A DNA stretch of 44,285 bases from CAZVLE01 sp964627855 (GTDB taxonomy: Bacteria > Bacillota > Dethiobacteria > DTU022), in NCBI GenBank assembly GCA_964627855.1, contig CAZVLE010000099.1, positions 1 to 44,285 on the forward strand, written 5' to 3'. Both the position numbers and the translations under genes were made by a program. This document shows, one piece after another, positions 26,065-33,618 of this stretch. The notes below the pieces were generated by a model. The model was given only the letters and a program-made list of their open reading frames with translations. It was not told the DNA's origin and searched no databases. Each line of letters opens with the position of its first letter. Positions within the stretch are counted from its first letter, which is position 1.

Positions 26065-26123
26065 GCCGGTACCCTGCCCGCCAGTGACAAAATAAATTAT
26101 CCTGACAAAGACAGGGCACCGGC
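26065..26123. repeat. 12-bp inverted repeat between gdh and korD
   Basis: Arms GCCGGTACCCTG (26065-26076) and CAGGGCACCGGC (26112-26123) pair with one G-T wobble around a 35-base AT-rich loop. It lies 7 bases after the gdh stop. A T-run follows only on the plus strand (26124-26128). On the minus strand, where gdh is transcribed, no U-tract follows, so it is a poor factor-independent terminator for gdh but could protect or process the mRNA end. Confidence 0.5.
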
Positions 26124-26130
26124 TTTTTGT

Positions 26131-27417
26131 TTACATGCCGTTGCGAATCCATCCCCTGTACTGCATTGCTTCTGCTAAACGCTGGATAGAATACATATAA
26201 GCCCCGGTGCGCATATCGGAACCGACGCATTTTTCACAGTAAAAGCTATAAACCATTTTAAATGCTTCAACCATTTTTTCTTCAAGACGCCTGTTAACTG
26301 TTTCTAAATCCCAGCGGAAACCATAGTTATTCTGGACCCACTCGAAATAGGAAACGGTCACCCCACCACTGTTAGCAAGGATATCTGGAACCACTAAAAT
26401 GTTGCGTTCCTTGAGGATCTGATCGGCATCAGGCGTAGTAGGCCCGTTTGCTGCCTCTACAACTATTTTAGCCTTGATGTTGTTAGCATTGCTACCTGTA
26501 ATTTGGTTCTCCAGGGCAGCGGGAATCAGGATATCACAGTCGGTTGATAGTAATTCCTCATTGGTAATCACCTCTCCACCTGTAAATCCTTTAATGAAGC
26601 CTGTTCTTTCAACATGCTCAAGCAGTTTGCTGATGTCGACACCCTTTTCATTGTAAATACCACCACTGACATCACTGACTGCAACGATTGGGCATCCCTC
26701 ATCAGCAAAGAGAATAGCAGCATTGCTACCCACATTACCAAAGCCCTGAATGGCGATGCGGGCATGCTCAAAGGGAATTTTGAAAGCATGGGCTGCTTCC
26801 CTGGCTACAAAAAAGCAACCACGACCGGTAGCTTCGTTTCGTCCGACACATCCACCCACGGCCAACGGTTTTCCTGTTACAACACCAAAAGAAGGTACCC
26901 GCATGATATTACTGTATTCATCGGCCATCCAGGCCATAACCTGGGCATCGGTAGCAACATCAGGGGCCGGGATATCTGTTTCAGGGCCGAGAATCGAACC
27001 AAGAGCACGGACGTAACTGCGAGTCATACGTTCGCGCTCTTTCAATGACATTAAAAGAGAATCGCAGACTATGGCTCCTTTACCGCCACCAAAGGGCACT
27101 CCCACCAGCGAACATTTGAGAGTCATCCACATCGACAGAGCCTTAATGCTGTCTGTTGTTACCTGTGGGTGGTAACGCAGACCACCCTTGTAGGGGCCAA
27201 ATACATTATTATGCTGCGACCTGTAACCGGTAAACACCTTGGTGCTGCCATCGTCCATTTCAACCGGAATGGCTACTTCCACAAAACGCATCGGTGTTTT
27301 TAAACGCTCATAAACATCACCGGATAGTTCAGCCAGTTCTACTGACTGCCTGATCATTGCTAAAGTTGCCGTTAATACATTGTCTTCTTTTTTTTCATTC
27401 TCAACTTCCACAGACAT
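26131..27417 (-). CDS. gdh: glutamate dehydrogenase
   Basis: A 428-residue Glu/Leu/Phe/Val dehydrogenase of the hexameric class. It has GPYKGGLRYHP, the catalytic Lys region VPFGGGKGAI, PAPDVATDAQVMAW, the dinucleotide motif GFGNVGSNAA and ANSGGVTVSYFEWVQN. It interconverts glutamate with 2-oxoglutarate and ammonia; the coenzyme is not certain from sequence. It starts 22 bases after the AOR gene with GAGGAGG upstream, so it is part of the aminotransferase-AOR-gdh operon and probably recycles 2-oxoglutarate for the aminotransferase. Confidence 0.96.
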   Translation of the reverse strand: MSVEVENEKKEDNVLTATLAMIRQSVELAELSGDVYERLKTPMRFVEVAIPVEMDDGSTKVFTGYRSQHNNVFGPYKGGLRYHPQVTTDSIKALSMWMTLKCSLVGVPFGGGKGAIVCDSLLMSLKERERMTRSYVRALGSILGPETDIPAPDVATDAQVMAWMADEYSNIMRVPSFGVVTGKPLAVGGCVGRNEATGRGCFFVAREAAHAFKIPFEHARIAIQGFGNVGSNAAILFADEGCPIVAVSDVSGGIYNEKGVDISKLLEHVERTGFIKGFTGGEVITNEELLSTDCDILIPAALENQITGSNANNIKAKIVVEAANGPTTPDADQILKERNILVVPDILANSGGVTVSYFEWVQNNYGFRWDLETVNRRLEEKMVEAFKMVYSFYCEKCVGSDMRTGAYMYSIQRLAEAMQYRGWIRNGM

Positions 27418-27439
27418 CTAAAATCCTCCTCGTCAATTA

Positions 27440-29206
27440 TTAATTTTTGATCCCCTGAGGGGGAATTCCCTTTTCATCCCATCCCCTGAGAAGATAGTAA
27501 TCACTGAGCATGGTGCTAAGTTCATCTTTGGTTATTAGATCTTTTCCTCCATTGATCGACTCCTTCATAAAACGTTCCGGCAATAGATCATCGGCGCAGG
27601 TTGCTCCTTCACGGATGTTAAAAAGCCTGGTTAAGTTTTGCACCCGGCCGGCAATGGTCCGCAAATCAGCAATACTGTAGCGCTCACCGGTTATTAAATA
27701 GATAATCTCGATTAGTTCTTCCCAGTTGATCAGGTCACGGTAAAAGCGGCAAAAAATCAGGCAGTCGTAAATATTGAGGCGGTCTTCGTAATCGATGAAA
27801 AGCCGCGCTTTACCATCGATACTTGCCGGGTCAATAATACCGCTTAATTCAGGTTTATAAAAGGTGGTTCGCAAATGACAGGCCCCACGGTCGGAGGTGG
27901 CGTAGGCAAGGCCCATTCCCTTCAAGACCCGGGGGTCATAACCGGCAGGTTCAAGGCCTTTAACATGAATAGCCCGGTCTTCCATCCCGAGAGTTTTAGC
28001 CGCCGCTTTAATCCCATCTTTAAAGATAGCCCCTTCACCTTTACCTTCCACTACCGACTGCAAAAAGAGAGCAATTGAATCTGGATCACCATAGGCGGGC
28101 GCAGCAGAAAGTTTTCCTTTTAAACCGGCCTCGATGGCAAAAGCGGCAATATTGCCGGCACTGATTGTATCAATGCCCCAGCGATCACAGAGATCATTTA
28201 AGTAGAGTATTTCTTCCATGTCGGCCAGGCAGCAGAGGCCGCCGAAAGCATAGATTGTCTCAAATTCAGGCCCTTCCACAGTTAGCCCTTCGTGCCTGCC
28301 CCGTGTAGCAGTGGTCAGTTTACCACAGGCAAAGAAACAGCGATAACAACTGCGCGATTTCACCTTCATATTTTCCTGCATGTAGTCGGCACTGATATTT
28401 TCCCACCCTTCAAGACTTCCTTCTGACCAGTAGCGGGTAGGGAAACAACCGGCATTGTTAGTAACGGCAACAAGAGCCGGAGTACCTTTTTGGCGATAGA
28501 GGCTGGCTTCCGGCGATTCCTTGAAGCGATCAAAGAAGCTCCGGCTCCACTCTTTCAAACCCTCTTCGTCAGCGAGCTCCGCTTTGGCGCTGCCATTGAA
28601 AACAATTCCTTTTAAATTTTTCGAACCCATTACCGCGCCAAGCCCTGTCCGGCCGGCGCTTCTCCAGCGATTATTTTTTATACAGGCAAAACTGAGCATT
28701 CGTTCACCGGCCGGCCCGATAACAAGAGCCTGCGAACCGGAAATTCCTGCCGCTTTCAGCACTGCTTCTTCAGCATCATATGATTCAAGACCCCAGATCC
28801 CTGAAGCATCATAAAAATTAACGCCAATTTCAGATATGGCAATAAAACAGGGATGGGGCGCTTTACCGCTGATTACAATGGCGTCATAACCGGTTCTTTT
28901 CATCAGGGGCGGCAGATGGCCACCGCTGTATGATTCAGAATAGAGACCGGTAGCCGGAGACTTGCTGAAAACCCCGTAACGGCTGGCCGGAGCCAGCACC
29001 GTATCGGTAGCCGGCCCTGTTGTAAAAATAAGCAGGTTTTCGGGAGAGAGCGGCTCAACCCCTGGTGGTAGCATCTTCATCAATAAGTAGCTGCCCAGCC
29101 CTTTACCGCCCAGGTATTTTTTAAAAACCTCTGGTTCGAGTTCTTTTTCAATAAGATCTGATTTGGTCAGATCTATTATTAATAGTTTGCCGAAGGAACC
29201 CTGCAA
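27440..29206 (-). CDS. aor: aldehyde ferredoxin oxidoreductase (tungsten/molybdenum)
   Basis: A 588-residue AOR-family enzyme: aldehyde plus water plus oxidised ferredoxin to acid. The family N-terminus (GSFGKLLIIDLTK), GGKGLGSYLL, the pterin-binding region and LIFTTGPAT are present. The four 4Fe-4S ligands are C287, C290, C294 and C486, close to the spacing in Pyrococcus AOR. I chose TTG 29206: GGGAGG lies about 11 bases upstream, and the protein then begins as family members do. The longer frame to 29269 overlaps the aminotransferase by 59 bases. It is the second gene of a three-gene operon. Confidence 0.93.
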   Translation of the reverse strand: MQGSFGKLLIIDLTKSDLIEKELEPEVFKKYLGGKGLGSYLLMKMLPPGVEPLSPENLLIFTTGPATDTVLAPASRYGVFSKSPATGLYSESYSGGHLPPLMKRTGYDAIVISGKAPHPCFIAISEIGVNFYDASGIWGLESYDAEEAVLKAAGISGSQALVIGPAGERMLSFACIKNNRWRSAGRTGLGAVMGSKNLKGIVFNGSAKAELADEEGLKEWSRSFFDRFKESPEASLYRQKGTPALVAVTNNAGCFPTRYWSEGSLEGWENISADYMQENMKVKSRSCYRCFFACGKLTTATRGRHEGLTVEGPEFETIYAFGGLCCLADMEEILYLNDLCDRWGIDTISAGNIAAFAIEAGLKGKLSAAPAYGDPDSIALFLQSVVEGKGEGAIFKDGIKAAAKTLGMEDRAIHVKGLEPAGYDPRVLKGMGLAYATSDRGACHLRTTFYKPELSGIIDPASIDGKARLFIDYEDRLNIYDCLIFCRFYRDLINWEELIEIIYLITGERYSIADLRTIAGRVQNLTRLFNIREGATCADDLLPERFMKESINGGKDLITKDELSTMLSDYYLLRGWDEKGIPPQGIKN

Positions 29207-29210
29207 TGTA

Positions 29211-30557
29211 TTAATGCCCTCCCTGTTCCCCGGCGATAGCTTCTTCAAGAATATCAAGTCCCTGCTCAAGCTGGGTCTCAGGAATATTTACCGGCATGAG
29301 CATTCTGATCACATTGCTGAAAATCCCAGCAGTGATTATTATCAGGCCGCGATCATGGCACCTTTTCACGATAGCCTTAGTAACTTCGGGAGCCGGTTCT
29401 TTCGTGACAGGATCTTTAACCAGTTCGAGAGCCTGCATAACCCCCAGGCCGCGGTGATCACCGATTAGACTGTATTTCTCTTTCATGGCAGCGAGCCTTT
29501 TAGCGGCAAGTTGGCCGGTTTTTTGGGCTATGGTTGCAAGATCTTCTTTTTTGGCAGTCTCTAAAACAGCCAGTGCTGCTGCACAACCCAGTGGGTTCCC
29601 ACCGTAAGTGCCACCAATTTCACCCGGCCCGGCAGCATCCATTACTTCTGCCCTGCCGGTAAGAGCGCTAATTGGCACCCCACCAGCCAACGACTTGGCC
29701 ATGGCAATCAGATCAGGAGCAACCTGGTAGTGAAAACTGGCCAGGGGAGTTCCGGTGCGATAAAAACCGGACTGGATTTCGTCAAGAATAAGTAAAACAT
29801 CATGCTTTTGACATATCTCATGAAGCACCTTGAAGTAGTCCTGCGGTGGAACGATAAAACCACCTTCGCCCTGGACCGGCTCGGCAATCAGGGCAGCAAC
29901 GTTATCGGAACTGCACTCAACTGCAAAAAACTGCTCCAGAAAACGGGCACATTGCAGGTCGCAGGAAGGATAACTCAGGCCAAAACGACAACGATAACAA
30001 TAGGGCGATGGAATTTTATAAACATCAGGAGCGAAAGGCCCGAAACCGTATTTATAGGGCTTGACCTTTGAAGTGAGGGTCATAGCCATCAAGGTTCTAC
30101 CGTGAAAAGCATTTTCAAGAGAAACGATAGCCGTCTTTTTTGTAAAACGGCGGGCCAGTTTAATTGAGTTTTCCACCGCTTCAGCACCACTGTTGAAAAA
30201 AGCACTTTTCTTCGCAAAATCGCCCGGTGTAAAGCTGTTCAAACCGGCAGCGAGCCGAACATAGGGTTCGTACATGGTCACCATAAAGCAGGTATGCAGG
30301 TATTGGTCAGCCTGTTTTTTTATGGCCTCCACTATGGCAGGATGATTGTGCCCGAAGTTAGTCACACCGATCCCACCGGCAAAATCGATAAACTCATTAC
30401 CATCAACATCAATAACAACAGCGCCCCTTGTCTGGCTGACAAAAACAGGCATCACGTAAGAAATACCGCGGGCTACATTCTCATCGCGAATTTTCATTAA
30501 TTCCTTTGATCTCGGTCCAGGCTGGAAAGAAACTGCCTTGCCTTCTTGATCACTCAT
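29211..30557 (-). CDS. class III aminotransferase, GABA / omega-amino acid type
   Basis: A 448-residue PLP aminotransferase with canonical motifs: FFNSGAEAVENSIK, AFHGRTLMAM, AEPVQGEGGFIVP, DEIQSGFYRTG, the Schiff-base Lys in AMAKSLAGGVP, and GGTYGGNPLGCAAA. It resembles GabT and related omega-amino or ornithine aminotransferases. An internal CX2CX8CX3C cluster (in SPYCYRC and SCDLQC) matches the Cys-rich loop I recall in several archaeal and clostridial homologues. I chose ATG 30557 because GAGGAG lies about 10 bases upstream; the ATG at 30626 would lie upstream of the predicted transcript start. It is the first gene behind a sigma-54 promoter, and its product would feed AOR if it is an aldehyde. 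Confidence 0.92.
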   Translation of the reverse strand: MSDQEGKAVSFQPGPRSKELMKIRDENVARGISYVMPVFVSQTRGAVVIDVDGNEFIDFAGGIGVTNFGHNHPAIVEAIKKQADQYLHTCFMVTMYEPYVRLAAGLNSFTPGDFAKKSAFFNSGAEAVENSIKLARRFTKKTAIVSLENAFHGRTLMAMTLTSKVKPYKYGFGPFAPDVYKIPSPYCYRCRFGLSYPSCDLQCARFLEQFFAVECSSDNVAALIAEPVQGEGGFIVPPQDYFKVLHEICQKHDVLLILDEIQSGFYRTGTPLASFHYQVAPDLIAMAKSLAGGVPISALTGRAEVMDAAGPGEIGGTYGGNPLGCAAALAVLETAKKEDLATIAQKTGQLAAKRLAAMKEKYSLIGDHRGLGVMQALELVKDPVTKEPAPEVTKAIVKRCHDRGLIIITAGIFSNVIRMLMPVNIPETQLEQGLDILEEAIAGEQGGH

Positions 30558-30609
30558 CCAATCAGTCTCCTCTCTGTATCGTTGATCTTGTTTTTCTAAA
30601 TGATTATAG

Positions 30610-30625
30610 TGCAATAGTAATGCCA
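30610..30625 (-). promoter_or_regulatory. sigma-54 (-24/-12) promoter for the aminotransferase-aor-gdh operon
   Basis: The minus strand reads TGGCATTACTATTGCA, matching the sigma-54 consensus TGGCAC-N5-TTGCW with the invariant GG and GC exactly 10 bases apart. Transcription would start near 30599, leaving a leader of about 42 bases that contains GAGGAG and ATG 30557. The adjacent gene encodes a sigma-54 activator, which supports the call. The site abuts the T-tract of that gene's terminator. Confidence 0.88.
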
Positions 30626-30655
30626 AAATATAAAAACCCCGCCATATTTGCGGGG
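30625..30655 (-). terminator. factor-independent terminator of the sigma-54 activator gene
   Basis: On the minus strand CCCCGC-AAATATG-GCGGGG is followed by TTTTTATATTTT. It lies about 110 bases after the activator stop and directly upstream of the -24 element, so it insulates the sigma-54 promoter from read-through. Confidence 0.88.
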
Positions 30656-30732
30656 AACTCAGGAAATACCCTAAATATAAGCATTTTCCAGGGCAGAATC
30701 AATCTATCCGGTGTAATGGGAACAGCGGTTTG

Positions 30733-30757
30733 ATGCATTATTGCATTAAATCATGCG
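30733..30757. promoter_or_regulatory. candidate upstream activating sequence for the sigma-54 activator
   Basis: ATGCA-TTAT-TGCAT (30733-30746) is a perfect inverted repeat. It overlaps a second one, GCAT-N6-ATGC (30744-30757). The site is about 110 bp upstream of the -24 element, within the usual range for enhancer-binding activators. The 11-mer TTGCATTAAAT inside it recurs at 32521-32531 over the activator's own start codon. Binding is inferred. Confidence 0.4.
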
Positions 30758-30765
30758 ACGGGACA

Positions 30766-32526
30766 TTAAAGATCCTTGAAGCCGAGGCCGTATTTTTTTA
30801 GCTTGCGAACGACGGTCGATTGATCGATCTGCAGAGCTTCGGCTATCTCGTAGGTAGTGCGGCATGAGCGGAGGGCTGCACTAAACAATTTTTTCTCCAT
30901 TTCTTCGCGTGCTTCCTTTAATGGCTGAATCTCCGGTGTAGCAAATGAACTTCTGTCCCTGCCGGAAGTCCTGTCAGTCAGGTGGCGAGGTAAATGTTCA
31001 ATGCCAATTTCATCACCATCCACCACTATAAACATTCTTTCAATCAGATTTTCCAGCTCTCTGACATTGCCTGGCCAGGAATATTTTTCGAGAATTTTAT
31101 AAGCTTCATTGGTAAATATTTTATAGTGCCCATATCTGTGGCTCATTTTTTCCAGGAACTGTTCGGTGAGTGGCCTGATATCATCTCTTCGCTCATAGAG
31201 CGATGGAACTCTCAGGGGAATGACATCAAGCCGGAAAAAGAGATCTTCGCGAAATTTACCTTCTTCAACGAGGCGATTTATATCACGATTCGTAGCAGCA
31301 ATGAAGCGTAAATTAAGCTTTATATCGCGGGTGCCGCCGATACGACTGATTATTCCCTCCTGAATAACATGGAGCAGCTTGACCTGCAGATTAAGGGGCA
31401 ACTCAGTTATTTCGTCGAGAAAAAGGGTCCCCTTATTGGCCAGCTCGAGCTTGCCTATTTTACCCTCCCGCCTCGCCCCGGTAAATGCACCGCCGGCATA
31501 ACCAAAAAGCTCGCTTTCCAGCAGGTTTTCCGGTATGGCGCCGCAGTTTACTACTGTAAAGGGCTTATCGGCACGGGGACTGGACTGATGAATATAACGG
31601 GCTATCATCCCTTTACCTGAACCAGATTCTCCGGTCAGCAAGACGGTAGAATCTACGGCGGCAATCCTGGCGGCAACCTTGATCAATTCTTTCATAGCCC
31701 GACTCGCTGAGACAATGATACTGCTGCTAAGGTAACCCTGGCGTAATTCAACCAGTTCTTGCTGATAGCGGTTCTTCAGTAACTCGGCCTCTTCGAGTTG
31801 CTGTTTGAGCCTGTTAAGCCTGGTTATATCCCGGGTGTTGACAACCACCCTGAAAATTGAACCGTCTGCATTAAAAACCGGGGTGCCCGTGGCCAAAAGC
31901 TTTCGTCCGTCCCTTCTTGACTGAATGACGGTCTGGGTAGTCTTATGATTCAGAACAAGCCTTGTTACCGAAGGAAAAAATATTTTCTTTTTTTCCAGGT
32001 CATCAACGGTTTTTCCAAGCACTGTGTTCAGTTTAACCCCAAAGTGCTCCTCGAAAACCTCGTTGGCCCTCAGGATTTTTCCTTTTCCGTCAGCAACAAG
32101 AATTTCATCGGAAGAAAAATTGATCACCGCAGCCAGTTCACGTTCAAGCTCTTCAAATTTTTCAGCCAAGGTAGATAGGACAGCATTAACTGTGAGGAAA
32201 CCCTCAATCAAGTCCTTTTCGTTTTTTACAGCCACAACAGCATGCTGACTGAGCTTCTTTATGAGGGCAGATAGATCAGCCTTAGAACTGACATCAGGCA
32301 AAGGTTTAGAAGCCAAATCAGCGGCTTTGAGGCTCTGTAGCTGTTGTTTACCTCTACAGGCCTTGATTGCCGAGTGAAAGGTTATAATACCGGTAATAGA
32401 TTTTCTTTCAAGAACTGATACAAAGCCCGCCTCAGATTTAATCAGGCTTTCCAGGGCAGTGATCGCTGAAGCATCACTGTCGACGGAAATCGGATTCTTG
32501 ATGATCGAATCAACCATCATTTGCAT
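30766..32526 (-). CDS. sigma-54-dependent transcriptional activator with CBS pair and PAS domain
   Basis: A 586-residue enhancer-binding protein. Residues 1-120 look like a CBS-domain pair, and 130-235 a PAS sensor domain (SSDEILVADGKGKILRANEVFEEHFG). A coiled linker leads to the AAA+ domain (about 268-510) with Walker A GESGSGKG (299-306), the sigma-54-contacting loop GAFTGA (346-351) and Walker B GTLFLDE (366-372). A Fis-type helix-turn-helix lies at the end (TYEIAEALQIDQSTVVRKL). No phosphoacceptor receiver domain is present, so the signal is probably a ligand, perhaps an adenine nucleotide at the CBS pair. AGGTGA precedes the ATG. The likely target is the adjacent operon. Confidence 0.94.
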   Translation of the reverse strand: MQMMVDSIIKNPISVDSDASAITALESLIKSEAGFVSVLERKSITGIITFHSAIKACRGKQQLQSLKAADLASKPLPDVSSKADLSALIKKLSQHAVVAVKNEKDLIEGFLTVNAVLSTLAEKFEELERELAAVINFSSDEILVADGKGKILRANEVFEEHFGVKLNTVLGKTVDDLEKKKIFFPSVTRLVLNHKTTQTVIQSRRDGRKLLATGTPVFNADGSIFRVVVNTRDITRLNRLKQQLEEAELLKNRYQQELVELRQGYLSSSIIVSASRAMKELIKVAARIAAVDSTVLLTGESGSGKGMIARYIHQSSPRADKPFTVVNCGAIPENLLESELFGYAGGAFTGARREGKIGKLELANKGTLFLDEITELPLNLQVKLLHVIQEGIISRIGGTRDIKLNLRFIAATNRDINRLVEEGKFREDLFFRLDVIPLRVPSLYERRDDIRPLTEQFLEKMSHRYGHYKIFTNEAYKILEKYSWPGNVRELENLIERMFIVVDGDEIGIEHLPRHLTDRTSGRDRSSFATPEIQPLKEAREEMEKKLFSAALRSCRTTYEIAEALQIDQSTVVRKLKKYGLGFKDL

Positions 32527-32601
32527 TAAATATCACCTTGCCAATTAGTCTAATCCGCTTTCTTAAATGTTTTCACGGGTTGCCGGCTGTAATAAAAAAA
32601 C

Positions 32602-32634
32602 AATATTCCTGTAATATTCCTGTAATATTCCGGT
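32602..32634. repeat. three tandem 11-bp repeats in the activator-birA divergent region
   Basis: AATATTCCTGT, AATATTCCTGT and AATATTCCGGT follow each other without spacers. The period of 11 bp is about one helical turn, so a protein could bind all three copies on one face. A TATAAT (32637-32642) begins 3 bases after the last copy on the plus strand. The same sites lie 76-108 bp upstream of the activator gene. Confidence 0.75.
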
Positions 32635-32636
32635 TT

Positions 32637-32712
32637 TATAATTAGATCGAGTTGACCCCCTCTTTTTATATATATTGCTGGACGCAGTTCTACTGAACTG
32701 CGTCTTTTTTTT
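32637..32712 (+). ncRNA. candidate small RNA with -10 box and terminator
   Basis: On the plus strand a perfect TATAAT (32637-32642) is followed about 40 bases later by a strong terminator (32681-32712). No open reading frame lies between. A transcript beginning near 32649 would be about 64 nt long. It would have a C/U-rich unpaired stretch (GACCCCCTCTTTTT) that is complementary to Shine-Dalgarno sequences, as in several Firmicute small RNAs. No good -35 box exists; the three repeats upstream could replace it by activator binding. This is inference. Confidence 0.35.
32681..32712 (+). terminator. strong factor-independent terminator, plus strand
   Basis: GACGCAGTTC-TACT-GAACTGCGTC is a perfect 10-bp stem followed by eight T. 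It is a terminator only in the plus direction, yet no plus-strand gene lies immediately before it: the neighbouring gene to the left runs the other way. Confidence 0.93.
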
Positions 32713-32767
32713 ACCCTTACCGGGGCTGGTTTTTTCGTCCCGTCATTGCTTTTAAAAATCCTTTATG

Positions 32768-32796
32768 TTGACAATAATAACTTACTCACTTATCAT
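32768..32796 (+). promoter_or_regulatory. sigma-A promoter of birA-bioY
   Basis: TTGACA (32768-32773) and TATCAT (32791-32796) are exactly 17 bases apart. Transcription would start near 32803 and give a leader of about 23 bases. I see no biotin-operator palindrome over it, in line with the lack of a DNA-binding domain in this BirA. Confidence 0.85.
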
Positions 32797-32825
32797 TCTA
32801 TCAAAATATTCTGCCCGGGGGTAGT

Positions 32826-33596
32826 ATGATTAATAAGAGAAGAGAACCCGCCTATCCGGAAAAAAAGATCTATTCTTACCGGTCATTAGATTCCACCAAC
32901 CTGACTGCCCGTCGTCTTGCTGAAGAAGGAGCACCATCATATAGTATTGTTGTCGCTGATGAGCAACGGTCAGGACGTGGTCGTCAGGGGCACAACTGGT
33001 TCTCCCCACCCGGCCTTGGTCTCTGGTTTTCGATCATCCTGCGTACAGAGGATCTGTCTCCTTATGAAATTGCTCCGATAACCCTGGTTACAGCTGCCGT
33101 ACTGGCCAGCTACCTGAGAAAAGCTTACAAGATCGAGGCCATGGTTAAATGGCCCAACGATCTGCTTGTCAAAGGGGCAAAAATCGGCGGCATTCTCACT
33201 GAGTCAAGAATGATTAAAGGAGGCCCGGGCTACCTTGTGGTTGTTGGAATTGGCCTGAATATTAACCAAAGCCAAAATGATTTTCCCCCGGAATTAAAAG
33301 ACCTGGCTACTTCCCTTTTCAGGGTCACCGGAAAGAAATACAACCGCAATGATCTACTCCTGTCAATTAGGAAGGAGCTTTTTAGAGCATATCGCCTCTT
33401 TTTCATAGAAGGATTTACCCCTTTTCAGGAACTGTGGGAAAAAAACAGCAGCACCCTGGGTAAAAAGGTCAAAATAACCTGGCCCGGTGGAATCATGGAA
33501 GGTGAAGCCCTGGGGCTAAACCATGACGGGGCTCTGCTGATAAAGGACAGGGAAAACATTATTCATCATCTACACCACGGAGAAATAGAATCTTGA
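32826..33596 (+). CDS. birA: biotin--[acetyl-CoA-carboxylase] ligase, monofunctional
   Basis: A 256-residue biotin protein ligase with the catalytic motif SGRGRQGHNWFSPPG, MVKWPNDLLVKG, KIGGILTES and GIGLNIN. A short C-terminal domain follows (from about 210). It has no N-terminal helix-turn-helix, so it is the non-regulatory class. GGGGG lies 4 bases before the ATG. It is followed by bioY, giving a biotin uptake and attachment unit. Confidence 0.95.
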   Translation: MINKRREPAYPEKKIYSYRSLDSTNLTARRLAEEGAPSYSIVVADEQRSGRGRQGHNWFSPPGLGLWFSIILRTEDLSPYEIAPITLVTAAVLASYLRKAYKIEAMVKWPNDLLVKGAKIGGILTESRMIKGGPGYLVVVGIGLNINQSQNDFPPELKDLATSLFRVTGKKYNRNDLLLSIRKELFRAYRLFFIEGFTPFQELWEKNSSTLGKKVKITWPGGIMEGEALGLNHDGALLIKDRENIIHHLHHGEIES

Positions 33597-33618
33597 ACAA
33601 CACAGAAAGCAATAAACT

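Noticed and set aside
29207..29269. Longer AOR reading frame overlapping the aminotransferase by 59 bases
   Set aside because: The extra 21 residues are unlike the family N-terminus, and a ribosome site favours TTG 29206.
30506..30733. Plus-strand ORF of 75 codons
   Set aside because: It spans a terminator and the sigma-54 promoter of the minus-strand operon, has no ribosome site and shows no protein-like family pattern.
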